Source: an uncultured Bacteroidales bacterium (GTDB lineage Bacteria > Bacteroidota > Bacteroidia > Bacteroidales > Bacteroidaceae). Taken from it: DNA of 64,000 nucleotides. The stretch covers positions 1 through 64,000 of the forward strand of contig CACZJU010000014.1 of the NCBI GenBank assembly GCA_902781515.1. The letters run 5' to 3'. Made by a program: the position numbers and the translations under genes. The notes under the pieces were generated by a model. That model saw nothing but the letters and a program-made list of their open reading frames with translations, did not search any database and was not told where the DNA came from. Shown piece by piece: positions 1 through 8,715 of this stretch (its first letter is position 1; each line of letters begins with the position of its first letter).

Positions 1-50
1 AGACCTAGGTCTTGTTGCCATAAGACCTGCGTCTTATCGATATAAGGCGG
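1..50. repeat. Palindromic repeat units at the window edge
   Basis: Two short palindromes stand side by side: AGACCTAGGTCT at 1-12 and TAAGAC-N4-GTCTTA at 21-36. The unit from 20 (GCCATAAGACC...) resembles the 23-nt units found at 24.8 kb and 35.4 kb, with the same CCATA start and a TTATCG end, but a different palindromic core. The array is cut by the window start, so its size is unknown. Confidence 0.45.
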
Positions 51-81
51 TAGGGAGCTTTCAAGACACTACAACACTACA

Positions 82-280
82 ACGCTACAACGCTACAACG
101 CTACAACGCTACAACATTTATGTTTTGCAGTACAACAGAGACTACACATTACAACCTATATTATATATTAATAATATATAATATAAATATAGTACTTATA
201 AATTGTAATTATACCTAACCCCCTAGTTAGTTATTAAAATCCAAATGTTGTAGCGTTGTAGCGTTGTAGCGTTGTAGCGT
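82..280. repeat. 38-bp perfect inverted repeat made of 8-nt tandem units
   Basis: The left arm (82-119) is four CGCTACAA units ending in CATTT. The right arm (243-280) is its exact reverse complement, starting AAATGTTGTAGCG. Further degenerate units (ACTACAAC) extend the left arm back to about 66. The 123-nt loop is very AT-rich, with TATATAATATA-like runs, and holds no plausible gene. The DNA could form a long hairpin or cruciform. Confidence 0.9.
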
Positions 281-492
281 GCAAGCGCTAGTCCTTATCG
301 GCTTTAGTACTAATACCTATCGCCACTAGTTGGTGAACTTGTAGACACAACCTCGCCTAATCGGCCTGCCGCTTGCGTCGCTCGAACTTGTTCGCTTGCG
401 TAGCTTGTCGGAGCAAGAATATAATGGAGCAAGAAGATAGGCTGCATCTCAGAGATTTGTCGCAGACCCATTGACCAAAGGGAGATAAATGT
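281..492. other. Non-coding spacer
   Basis: No gene is visible. There is a TTTAGTACTAA palindrome flanked by TATCGG and TATCGCC near 296-325, and a run rich in GCTTGCG/CGCTCGAA near 370-410. A GATAGGCTGCA word near 437-447 recurs upstream of leuS (near 58799), always ahead of a palindromic promoter. Confidence 0.5.
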
Positions 493-540
493 CCAAATAA
501 ATTTGGCATTTCACTAGATTTGCACTATCTTTGTAGAGCT
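493..540 (+). promoter_or_regulatory. Promoter of the Ig-like repeat protein, with palindrome on the -33 box
   Basis: A -33 TTTG (502-505), 20-nt spacer and -7 TATCTTTG (526-533) match the Bacteroidetes consensus. The palindrome CCAAATAAATTTGG (493-506) covers the -33 box. The same module, palindrome plus TTTGCACTATCTTTG, recurs upstream of leuS at 58822-58862. Confidence 0.8.
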
Positions 541-559
541 GTTCGGGAGACCGGGCAGC
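538..559 (+). promoter_or_regulatory. 5' UTR stem-loop
   Basis: A nine-pair stem (538-546 with 551-559, loop GAGA) lies at the predicted transcript 5' end, about 95 nt ahead of the start codon at 654. A hairpin at the extreme 5' end commonly stabilises mRNA. That role is an inference here. Confidence 0.5.
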
Positions 560-653
560 ATTGTTTTGTATATAGCGGTATGTAACATATTGGAAAAATG
601 AAACGTTGAGTTTGCTTATACCTAAAGTATATTCGAAAAAAAATCAAAGCATT

Positions 654-3600
654 ATGAAAAAGTTTTTACTAAAAACAATTCTCCTGCTCCTCACTTTCAT
701 ATTGGGGGGGGCAACTTTTAATCCCACTTGGGCGGATACAAAGACAGAAGGTTTTGAAACCGCGACGACATCAACAACCTATAATTCTACTGCAACTGTA
801 ACCGAAAATAAAAGTGATTGCAGTATTGGATGGTCAATTTATTATGGAAATGTATCTACTACGGGTAAAATCAGTGGCAGCAATTCATGTTTGATGAGGT
901 ATTATTCATCAAGCTCCAGCAAATTAGGATATGCAAAAACCACCACAGGAATTCAAGGCCTAACAAATGTTACCTTTAAAGCCAAAGTTACTGGTACAAC
1001 CAATAAAATGGGCGTATGGTATTCGACTGATGGAACAAATTGGACATCTCTTGCAACAGGGGTTACATTAACAACAAGTTCTCAAAGTAAAAGTTATGAT
1101 ATACCAAATTCATCAACATCAACAACATATTATATAAAGATTGGCATAACAGCAGGAAGTACGGATAAAAAGGATCTAATTATTGATGACATTGTCTTTA
1201 CATATTCTGCAAAAGCTAGCGCAGGTCTTGCATATGCCACAGCATCTTACACAAACATTCTTCCTGGTGCATCATTTGCAACACCAGAATTATCTAATCC
1301 CAATGGTTTAGAAGTTTCCTTTGCTTCAAGCAATACATCTGTTGCTACAGTCAATGCATCAACAGGTGCTGTTACAATTGGAACAACAGAAGGCTCAACC
1401 ACAATTACAGCTTCGAGTGCTGAGACAGAAACTTACGCTGCAGGTTCAGCCACTTACACTATCACAGTTGCCAAGGGTACAACCACGGTTACCTTGAATA
1501 ACACAGCCCTGACCTTCAACATCATTGACGGCACGACACAGACGTTGACAGGTGCGCCAAAATATAACGATGAGGCTATAGATGGTGCTGTTGTAACATG
1601 GAGCGTCGTCAGCGGTGGTGACTATGCAAGCGTTAGCGATGCTGGCGTGGTGACGGCTCTTGCTCCGGGCTCAGCCACAATTAGAGCATCCTATTCTGGT
1701 TCAACGATCTATGCTGCTTCTTACGCTGACTGTGCTGTAACTGTAAATAGGGCTAACACCACATTGACCTTAGACAAGACATCTGTTTCACAAGACCTAA
1801 AAGACGGGCGTACCGTTACACTGACTCCAACAGTGACTGCCACAAAGACGGGCGGAACTGAAAGTGTTGCTTCTCCCATCGTCACTTGGTCCTCAAGCGA
1901 CGCTACAGTAGCAACCGTTTCAGAGGGTTTGATAACAGGCTTAAAGGCTGGCGACGTTACTATTACTGCAAGCTATGCAGGTGGCGACAACTATAATGCA
2001 GCCGACGATGCCACATGCTCAATTACCTTCACCGACACACGTACGGCCGTAAACATTTCTGCCTTCACCGCTGCCAAGACGACACTCGTCATCGGTGACG
2101 AACAGGCTACTGCCATCACCAACGACCAAGTTGGTTGGACTTCCGCCTATACTTATTCTTCAAGTGACGAGGATGTGGCTACGGTAGATGAAAATGGTGT
2201 GATAACGGCAGTTGCAAAGGGTACTGCCACCATTACAGCAACCATAAACATTTCACTCAGCGAGACCAACTATAAGGCCGGATCTACCACATCAAAGACC
2301 ATTGCTATTACAGTTACAAAGCCTTTCCATACAGTAACATTCTATGTAAATAGCGATGTCAGCCGTACGGCCTCAGTCGAGGAAGATGAAACCATTACCT
2401 TCCCCACCGCTGCAGACACACCATCCGATGCGTCTGAATTTAACAAAACTCTTGCTGATGGTAAAACCTTTGTGGGTTGGTACACTGCTGAGTATTCTCA
2501 TTCTACTAATGCACCTGCTTCATATGTGAACACTTCTACAACTACAATGAGTACCAAAGATGTGACCTACTATGCTGTATATGCAGATGTTGAAATAACG
2601 GAAGGCTCCTATACTCTGGACTATAGCAACGAATCGTCATTAAGTGGATCTACAAGTTGGGGCTCTTATGGTAAGACCTATAATTATACGGCCTCCGATG
2701 GTAGCACATGGATTATAAAAGCGTACAAAAGCTCTGGTATGCAAATCAACACTGGAAAAGACTGTTCTATAAAAGTACCATCATGTCCTGGAAATATCCA
2801 GTCTATTGCTATTACATGTAGTGCAGCAAAACCCGTTGGATTTAGTAGCTCAGACTATACAGGGTCTGGTACTATAACTTATTTGGCATCTGGTACAGAC
2901 AAGGTATCCCAGACCCTTGATTTGACTTCCAAATCAGTAACAACAGGCTATATAGTTCCTAAAAGTGGTTCAACGTCTATCACAAAGATTGTTGTAAGCT
3001 ATAGAAACGTTAACGCTTCAAACTTCACCACCGACAATCGCGCTTCTGCAGGCATTGCCTATGCCAATGCATCCGTTGACGTGAAACTTACGAGCGGTTA
3101 TACAGGTCAGGTCTTGACTAATACTAATTCGGTAAGTGTTTCTTATAGTTCTTCAGACGAAACCGTGGCTACAGTAAGCAGCTCGACTGGTGCTATTACG
3201 GAACTGTTGAAGGCAGGAACGACAACCATTACTGCAACATTCGCTGGTAACGCAACATATAAGCCCGCTGAGGCAAGTTATGACCTGAATGTTACAGAGA
3301 AGACGCCTTGCGGATTGGCTTACGAAACTGACGAGGTTGCCAAACTGACTACAGATGCAGCCTTTACCAACACACTGACTAACGGCAATTCACTCACAGT
3401 TTCCTACTCTTCAGATGCAACAGGTGTGGCAACTGTCAATAGCTCTACTGGTGAAGTAACTATCAAAGGGGCTGGTGAGGCAACCATAACAGCCACCTTT
3501 GCTGGCGATGAAGACTACGAAGCAGGAAGCGCAAGCTACACTCTTACAATTAGTAAGGCCAATCCTACACTAGATTTCGCTTCTGCAAATGCTATAGGTC

Positions 3601-5108
3601 GTGAGGGTGAGGCTTTCGATGGCAATGCCTTGACCAATCCCACCGGCCTGACCGTAAGTTACAGTTCAAGCGATGAGAGTGTGGCTACCGTTGATGAAGA
3701 AACTGGTGCCATCACCATTGTGGCTACTGGTACAACAACTATTACAGCTACGTTTGCTGGTAATGAAACCTATAATGCTGCCAATGCAAGCTATACCCTG
3801 AAAGTGCTTGACACTCCAACTATTAGTGTGAGCGATGACGAAGTTGCTTATGGCGAGACTTTCACAGTTGACGATTCTGACATAACAGGCGGTCCCATCA
3901 CCGTTACCTCAGGTAATACAGCCATTGCCACTGTCAGCGGTCTTGTAATTACCCCCATTGCATGTGGTGAAGTTGAGATTACCGTCAGCACAGCCGAAGA
4001 CGAGACCTACAAGGCCGGCAACGCCACATTTACACTGACTATTACTGCTCCTGCTGGTAACACAACAGCTTCAGATATATTGATTGCCACTATGGACTTT
4101 ACCGACAATAGTGGTTGGGATATGCCTACAGATTACACAACAACTACATCGACTTATACTAGCGAAGATTACTCAATTACATTGGCTGGAGAGTATAAAT
4201 TCAGTTCTACCTATACGATGCTCAAGTCTAATAGTTCGTTGACTTTTCCAACATTTGACAAGAAAGTAACTAAAATAAGCGTAGTAGGAAATTCTGGTGC
4301 ATCTACTAAAACGAAAGAGAATATCTACGTTGGCCCAACGGCTGTTAGTACAGAAACGACTGGTTCAACTGGTACAAACAATTTTATAATAAACAGTAGC
4401 TATCAAGAAGTAGGAACCACATATAAGTTGCAAGTATCATCAGCTAACGCTCAGATTACAAGAATAAATGTATATACAGATGCAGTCACCGTTACCCTCA
4501 ATAAGTACGGCTATGCAACTTACTGCTCTGTTAATCCGATGGACTTCTCTTCTACTGAGGGTTATACCGCTTGGCGTGTGAACAGCATTGCAAGTGATGG
4601 TACAATTACCTTCAAGAAGATTACCGAAGCTATCAAGGGTGGTCAGGGAGTACTGCTTTACAATAAGAATGCCGATGGCGAGAACACAAGCAATGTGACC
4701 GTTAACTTTGCCGATAGTTCAAAGGAGTTTGACAATGGTTCTGATGAAAATAACGAAAACGATAACCTTCTCGTAGGCACTACCGCTCCCACTTACCTCG
4801 CACAGTTTGTTGGTGACAATACCAACTTCGGTCTTTCAGCCAACACGCTGAAAAAGATTAAAAATGGAACAACCATCGCTGCTAACAAGGCATATCTGCC
4901 TGTTCCTAACGGCATTGTTGATACATTGAGTGGTAGTAGTGTCAAAAGTTTCACCTTGGTATTTGAAGACGAAACAACAGGCATAACAGAGACTCGCAAG
5001 GCTACTCGCGAGGAAGTTGAAGCTATCTTCAACCTCGCCGGTCAGCGTCTGAACCGCACCCAGAAGGGCATCAATATCGTGAATGGAAAGAAAATCTTGG
5101 TTAAGTAA
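654..5108 (+). CDS. Secreted multi-domain Ig-like (BIG2) surface protein
   Basis: A protein of 1484 residues. I start at the ATG at 654 because it opens a clear signal peptide (MKKFLLKTILLLLTF... to about residue 28); an in-frame TTG at 606 adds an unlikely leader. About eight BIG2-like modules are marked by recurring VATV...GxIT motifs near residues 185-560 and 820-1160. An InlB-B/Flg_new-like repeat (FVGWYT...YYAVYA) lies near 590-650. Three Thr/Ser-rich regions of beta-sandwich look, one of them N-terminal, may bind carbohydrate. The C-terminus (NLAGQRLNRTQKG...GKKILVK) resembles Bacteroidetes C-terminal sorting or anchoring tails, possibly T9SS-type. No catalytic motif was seen. Likely role: cell-surface adhesion or glycan contact. 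A small companion gene follows after 19 nt. Confidence 0.8.
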   Translation: MKKFLLKTILLLLTFILGGATFNPTWADTKTEGFETATTSTTYNSTATVTENKSDCSIGWSIYYGNVSTTGKISGSNSCLMRYYSSSSSKLGYAKTTTGIQGLTNVTFKAKVTGTTNKMGVWYSTDGTNWTSLATGVTLTTSSQSKSYDIPNSSTSTTYYIKIGITAGSTDKKDLIIDDIVFTYSAKASAGLAYATASYTNILPGASFATPELSNPNGLEVSFASSNTSVATVNASTGAVTIGTTEGSTTITASSAETETYAAGSATYTITVAKGTTTVTLNNTALTFNIIDGTTQTLTGAPKYNDEAIDGAVVTWSVVSGGDYASVSDAGVVTALAPGSATIRASYSGSTIYAASYADCAVTVNRANTTLTLDKTSVSQDLKDGRTVTLTPTVTATKTGGTESVASPIVTWSSSDATVATVSEGLITGLKAGDVTITASYAGGDNYNAADDATCSITFTDTRTAVNISAFTAAKTTLVIGDEQATAITNDQVGWTSAYTYSSSDEDVATVDENGVITAVAKGTATITATINISLSETNYKAGSTTSKTIAITVTKPFHTVTFYVNSDVSRTASVEEDETITFPTAADTPSDASEFNKTLADGKTFVGWYTAEYSHSTNAPASYVNTSTTTMSTKDVTYYAVYADVEITEGSYTLDYSNESSLSGSTSWGSYGKTYNYTASDGSTWIIKAYKSSGMQINTGKDCSIKVPSCPGNIQSIAITCSAAKPVGFSSSDYTGSGTITYLASGTDKVSQTLDLTSKSVTTGYIVPKSGSTSITKIVVSYRNVNASNFTTDNRASAGIAYANASVDVKLTSGYTGQVLTNTNSVSVSYSSSDETVATVSSSTGAITELLKAGTTTITATFAGNATYKPAEASYDLNVTEKTPCGLAYETDEVAKLTTDAAFTNTLTNGNSLTVSYSSDATGVATVNSSTGEVTIKGAGEATITATFAGDEDYEAGSASYTLTISKANPTLDFASANAIGREGEAFDGNALTNPTGLTVSYSSSDESVATVDEETGAITIVATGTTTITATFAGNETYNAANASYTLKVLDTPTISVSDDEVAYGETFTVDDSDITGGPITVTSGNTAIATVSGLVITPIACGEVEITVSTAEDETYKAGNATFTLTITAPAGNTTASDILIATMDFTDNSGWDMPTDYTTTTSTYTSEDYSITLAGEYKFSSTYTMLKSNSSLTFPTFDKKVTKISVVGNSGASTKTKENIYVGPTAVSTETTGSTGTNNFIINSSYQEVGTTYKLQVSSANAQITRINVYTDAVTVTLNKYGYATYCSVNPMDFSSTEGYTAWRVNSIASDGTITFKKITEAIKGGQGVLLYNKNADGENTSNVTVNFADSSKEFDNGSDENNENDNLLVGTTAPTYLAQFVGDNTNFGLSANTLKKIKNGTTIAANKAYLPVPNGIVDTLSGSSVKSFTLVFEDETTGITETRKATREEVEAIFNLAGQRLNRTQKGINIVNGKKILVK

Positions 5109-5127
5109 TTGAAAGGAGGAACAAACG

Positions 5128-5292
5128 ATGAAAAAGATATATTTATCACCAAAAGTCCTTGTTGTAAAAACCGTGCCTACAACTGGCATTCTTATAGGTA
5201 GTGATCCAAATCTCACCCTAACTATTGATGGTGAGACTGATGCTCCAGAGGTTCACGTAAACAACGATTGGGACATCTGGAGTGATGATTAA
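5128..5292 (+). CDS. 54-residue acidic companion protein, unknown function
   Basis: A small ORF reading MKKIYLSPKVLVVK... and ending WDIWSDD. It has a very good Shine-Dalgarno (AGGAGG at 5115-5120), which is rare in this phylum, and starts 19 nt after the surface protein, so co-expression is likely. It has a basic N-terminus, no clear membrane segment and a strongly acidic Trp/Asp C-terminus. I recognise the general look of short Prevotella proteins that start MKK.Y..P and end in a W-D-D motif, but know no function for them. It could be a bacteriocin- or RiPP-like precursor, a secreted peptide or a regulator. Confidence 0.75.
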   Translation: MKKIYLSPKVLVVKTVPTTGILIGSDPNLTLTIDGETDAPEVHVNNDWDIWSDD

Positions 5293-5348
5293 GAGGTCTG
5301 AAGGCTGAGGTCTGATGGCTGAGGGCTGAGGTCTGAAGGATGATACGA

Positions 5349-5388
5349 AGAAGCTGCTGCTCATGGGAGTGGCAGTTTCTTTTTATTT
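5349..5388 (+). terminator. Intrinsic terminator after the surface-protein operon
   Basis: A fourteen-pair stem with some G-U pairs (5349-5362 with 5367-5380, loop ATGG) is followed by TTTTATTT. The spacer 5293-5348 before it holds short direct repeats of GGTCTGA/GGCTGAGG and no gene. Confidence 0.85.
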
Positions 5389-5421
5389 GAAGTCGAGGTA
5401 GGGGGTGAGGCTGTGTGGGCC

Positions 5422-6408
5422 TTAGACTTTGTAGAAGAGGCGATGGGCACCATCGATGATTTTTACCAGTTCGGGGTGCTCGGCAGCGAAGGTGTCGATG
5501 TGGCGCATACGCTTTTCCTGCAGGATTTCGTCGACGGCAATAAGGATGCCTGTCTCCTCAACATCGCCAAAACCATCGTTGATGGCTGTACCGAAAAGCT
5601 TCATCGTGGGGCTAAGGCCCATATAGGCGTTTACAAGAGGAGGTATGTTGTAGCCTAAGGCACGCACTTCCTTATTGAGAATACGATAGTCTGTACGGAA
5701 GTCGTCCTCGACAAAGAGTTTCTCAAAGATTTTGGGATCGTGCTCCAAAACGAGCGGCTTAATCGGGAGAATAAGGTTGTCGGGGTCTGGGAAATGCTTC
5801 TTGAGGAAATAGAGTATCATGTCGCGAGCCATGCGGTCGTAACTGGGATACATGGTGAACTTACCGAAGAGATAGCGTACAGAGGGTTCTATCACCACCA
5901 GGGCTCCGAGACCGTCCCACAGGTTGTCGAGAGCATAGAGTCCCTTGGTGCCCATGCGAGTACTCTGATATTCGAGGGTTACGAATGAGCGTCCGAGCTC
6001 GATGGTGTATGGAGCATAGTCGCGCATGAACTTCTCGCTGAAGTGGAACATGTGGCTTGTAGCCAAATGGGGCTGACCTGTAGCGGGATTGATGGGCCAG
6101 TCGCGTCCAAGCATGTAGCGATAGCCACCGAGTATCTCCTCGTGTTCAGGGTCCCATACTATGAGTTGCTTGTAAGGATTGTCGCAGGTGTCGAACTCAT
6201 CGAGGTCGAGAGCCTTGCCTGTGCCGCCGCCGGCATCGCGGAAAGCGATTTCGCGCAGTCGGCCTATCTCGCGCAGGATGTTAGGCGAATCCTGCCAGGT
6301 AACAACATAGACCTCGTTGTTACTCTTGTTTGTAAAGCGCAGGCGCTTTTCTTCTGTCAACTCCTTCTTTATTGCGTCTCTGGAAACGCGTGCTACAATC
6401 TCTTCCAT
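5422..6408 (-). CDS. glsB: GNAT-fold N-acyltransferase, GlsB/OlsB-like
   Basis: A protein of 328 residues resembling the hemolysin-like or ornithine-lipid-type acyltransferases (OlsB, and GlsB of Bacteroides), which transfer a 3-hydroxy-acyl group from acyl-ACP to the amino group of an amino acid. Family features visible here are a long soluble GNAT region with the block ELGRSFVTLEYQ near the middle and ILGGYRYMLGRDW upstream. It lies 15 nt downstream of a phosphate-acyltransferase-like gene, the gene pairing known for glycine lipid synthesis in Bacteroides (GlsB N-acylates glycine, GlsA O-acylates the product). The assignment to glycine rather than ornithine rests on that pairing and the phylum. 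Co-transcribed from 7.26 kb. Confidence 0.75.
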   Translation of the reverse strand: MEEIVARVSRDAIKKELTEEKRLRFTNKSNNEVYVVTWQDSPNILREIGRLREIAFRDAGGGTGKALDLDEFDTCDNPYKQLIVWDPEHEEILGGYRYMLGRDWPINPATGQPHLATSHMFHFSEKFMRDYAPYTIELGRSFVTLEYQSTRMGTKGLYALDNLWDGLGALVVIEPSVRYLFGKFTMYPSYDRMARDMILYFLKKHFPDPDNLILPIKPLVLEHDPKIFEKLFVEDDFRTDYRILNKEVRALGYNIPPLVNAYMGLSPTMKLFGTAINDGFGDVEETGILIAVDEILQEKRMRHIDTFAAEHPELVKIIDGAHRLFYKV

Positions 6409-6423
6409 ACCCTCTCTATGTTA

Positions 6424-7236
6424 CTATATTGCATATACCATCTCGCGCACGTATTGTGCCCATTCCATCGATGATTTTGAACGGTCGAAAGTCTGCCATG
6501 GGATGGGTTTGCCTATACGTACCGTATAGTGCCCTCCCTGCGAACGATACATCTCATCGGGTAAAAGTGCCATTGCTAAATTGGGCAGGTGGAAACGTTT
6601 GCAGAAGTTTGCAATGCGATAGAAACGTTTCGAGTTCTGTCCGATAAAATGTATTGGGACGACATCGCGCTGATGACGAATTGTCTTATTGATAAATGAT
6701 TTGTGCCAGGGGATATCCTGAATGATACCATTGATGCGGCGGCTGCACAGGCCTGCCGGGAACATGATGACGTGGTTGGGTTCGGAGAAGATCTGTTCCA
6801 CCATTGCCGGCAAGTTGCGTGCCTGATGACCAACCTTGTTAACAGGAACGCAAAGCGGCGCCAGTCCACGAAGATTCATGAGGAAATCGTTGACGAGATA
6901 GCGTATCTGACCATCGTAGTGCTGCCCGAGGACGGCACCAAGGGTGACGCCGTCGATGGCTCCAAGGGGGTGGTTTGACACGAATGTAAAGTATCCGCTA
7001 CCAGAGGGTGGCAGGTTTTCGAGTCCCTCGACATCAACTGTAACTCCAAGATACTCAATGACTCCCTGACAGAAGTCCACGCCTTCACGCTCTCTTTTCA
7101 GATACTCGTTTATGAAATCTTCATGAATGAGATTTCGCAGCCAAGAATAGACGAAGCGTGGAACGAAAGATGCCTTGCTGCCAAGGCGACCTCGTATGAT
7201 GGCCTCGATGTCTATTCTCTGAATTTTAGCTGCCAT
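6424..7236 (-). CDS. glsA: 1-acyl-glycerol-phosphate-type O-acyltransferase, GlsA/OlsA-like
   Basis: A protein of 270 residues in the PlsC/LPLAT superfamily. The catalytic HX4D-type block is FVSNHPLGAIDGV near residue 80, and MFPAG, the second conserved block, lies near 160. I start at the ATG at 7236 (MAAKIQRIDIE); an upstream ATG at 7299 would place the start ahead of the -7 box at 7254-7261. It probably adds the second, ester-linked acyl chain to the N-acyl amino acid made by the next gene. An ordinary phospholipid acyltransferase role is the alternative. Confidence 0.75.
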   Translation of the reverse strand: MAAKIQRIDIEAIIRGRLGSKASFVPRFVYSWLRNLIHEDFINEYLKREREGVDFCQGVIEYLGVTVDVEGLENLPPSGSGYFTFVSNHPLGAIDGVTLGAVLGQHYDGQIRYLVNDFLMNLRGLAPLCVPVNKVGHQARNLPAMVEQIFSEPNHVIMFPAGLCSRRINGIIQDIPWHKSFINKTIRHQRDVVPIHFIGQNSKRFYRIANFCKRFHLPNLAMALLPDEMYRSQGGHYTVRIGKPIPWQTFDRSKSSMEWAQYVREMVYAI

Positions 7237-7253
7237 TATTGGTAATGTTTGCG

Positions 7254-7285
7254 CAAATATACCAAAAGTTTGCGAGTCGTGCAAG
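7254..7285 (-). promoter_or_regulatory. Promoter of the acyltransferase pair
   Basis: On the minus strand, -7 TATATTTG (7261-7254) is preceded by a 20-nt spacer and CTTG, one mismatch from the -33 TTTG (7285-7282). It lies 18 nt ahead of the chosen start. Confidence 0.55.
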
Positions 7286-7319
7286 CAATAACGGTACAAA
7301 TCACTATACTACCAAAATG

Positions 7320-8420
7320 TCAGCTCTTTCGGGAAGAACGCTGCATGAAATGGTCAAGAGTGTCGCCCTCATGATGAAGGAAACAGGAACGGACGGTCTT
7401 GACGGTTCCAAAACCGACATCGAGGCACTCGTTGAGCATCGTTATGCGTCCTTGGGAAATGCGACGCTTCAGTTCGTCGATGCGATAGCGATTGATATAA
7501 TCATGGACATTGTTATAGCCCTGACTTCGAACAACCTGCAGCATGTCGTGACGATTCACGCCCGTTTCGCGACAAAGGATATCACGGGTGAACGTAGGCT
7601 CTGTCCACTGTTCGGGATGTTTCTGCATCCAATATTCCATACGCTGGAAACGCTGGAGGTTAGCCTCATTAAAGTCGTCCTCGGACTGACGAAGCTGTTC
7701 GTCTGTAGGAGCCTCTTCAACCTCAATGATTACAGGACGTGGCAGTTCGAGTGCCATAGATTCCAGGACTCGCATACACAAGTAGGAATTCAGCAATGTA
7801 AGGATGATGGAATATACTGCAATGAGAATGGGACTATAGTCAATGGCTATGTACAGGAAGAATACGGCACTCAGTCCCAGCAGGAAGCAGTAGGCATAGA
7901 GGTAACGCGGATATTCTCCATGAGTGAGCCAACGAGGCAACAGGAAAATATTGGCAATATAGAAGAAACTGGTAATGAGCATACCGAAGCGCATCAGCAA
8001 GTCGCTGGAAAGCAAGTTCATACGCACATCGTTCCACGACTCTATCACTACCTGCTTACTGCCAACAAGAAACGCCAATCCATAAAAGGCCAAAAAAGCT
8101 ATGGCAGGCGAAGCATAGCGCCACATACGTCCCCACTGCAGATAACCCGGCATAGGAATAGACAGGGGGTAGACGCTCTGAAGGAACGCTATGACCATAA
8201 GTGCTGCCAACATAGCAGGGTGCATTACTCCGGCATGAGCCTCCTCGCCTGGGGCATAAGGCAATGTGAGAATGTAGAAGAATGTGAAAATGCCCATAAT
8301 CCACGCTATTGCCAAATATTTCACACGATGGCGTGCAAAAAGAGCCATGACGCAAGTGAGCACTAAATGGGCTATGGTACATCCCAGAAATATGCTAAAT
8401 ATTAGTTGCGTGATGTTCAT
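7320..8420 (-). CDS. AraC-family transcription factor with 7-TM N-terminal domain
   Basis: A protein of 366 residues. Residues 1 to about 225 contain seven hydrophobic segments. About 265-366 form an AraC-type double helix-turn-helix (RDILCRETGVNRHDMLQVV, then ...VGFGTVKTVRSCFLHHEG). A membrane sensor fused to a DNA-binding domain implies a one-component system acting from the inner membrane, with an unknown ligand. The second helix-turn-helix departs from the usual GFxSxSxFxRxFKK pattern. A gene of the same build lies at 33.98 kb. It has its own promoter (8449-8479) and runs towards the acyltransferase operon, ending 84 nt before its start. Confidence 0.8.
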   Translation of the reverse strand: MNITQLIFSIFLGCTIAHLVLTCVMALFARHRVKYLAIAWIMGIFTFFYILTLPYAPGEEAHAGVMHPAMLAALMVIAFLQSVYPLSIPMPGYLQWGRMWRYASPAIAFLAFYGLAFLVGSKQVVIESWNDVRMNLLSSDLLMRFGMLITSFFYIANIFLLPRWLTHGEYPRYLYAYCFLLGLSAVFFLYIAIDYSPILIAVYSIILTLLNSYLCMRVLESMALELPRPVIIEVEEAPTDEQLRQSEDDFNEANLQRFQRMEYWMQKHPEQWTEPTFTRDILCRETGVNRHDMLQVVRSQGYNNVHDYINRYRIDELKRRISQGRITMLNECLDVGFGTVKTVRSCFLHHEGDTLDHFMQRSSRKS

Positions 8421-8448
8421 ACCAATACAGAATTTACAATTCGGGAGA

Positions 8449-8479
8449 CAAAATTAGTAAAAATTATTAAGCCGACAAA
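8449..8479 (-). promoter_or_regulatory. Promoter of the 7-TM AraC gene
   Basis: TTTG (8479-8476), 19-nt spacer, TAATTTTG (8456-8449) on the minus strand: a full consensus match. The start codon is 29 nt downstream of the -7 box. Confidence 0.8.
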
Positions 8480-8715
8480 ATATGGACTAAAAACAAGGTT
8501 AAGAGCATGAACATACAATATTATAATATAATGCGTACGCGCGCGATAGAAGAGACAATTTTTACCATAAAAAAGGGGGTAAATTACCTCAAGGAAAGGA
8601 CAGATGAAAAAAAAACGAGATTTTGAAAAATAAATTTAGATTTCTAAACCTTAATATCAAAACTTTTTTGTACCTTTACGCCCGAATAAGCCCTAACGTG
8701 TTGAACATAGCCAAA
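8480..8715 (+). other. Leader region of the dcw cluster
   Basis: No mraZ gene is present, although many dcw clusters begin with one. A weak -7-like box TACCTTTA (8671-8678) lies 37 nt before rsmH with no clear -33 partner. GCGTACGCGCGCGAT near 8530 is an unusual GC-alternating stretch. Nothing else is recognisable. Confidence 0.4.

Noticed and set aside
7239..8366. 375-residue ORF on the plus strand
   Set aside because: Antisense shadow of the 7-TM AraC gene, which has a promoter and clear domains.
8604..8633. Nine-codon ORF (MKKKRDFEK) ahead of rsmH with a GGAAAGGA sequence
   Set aside because: Too short and A-rich to support as a leader peptide, with no attenuator-like hairpin following.
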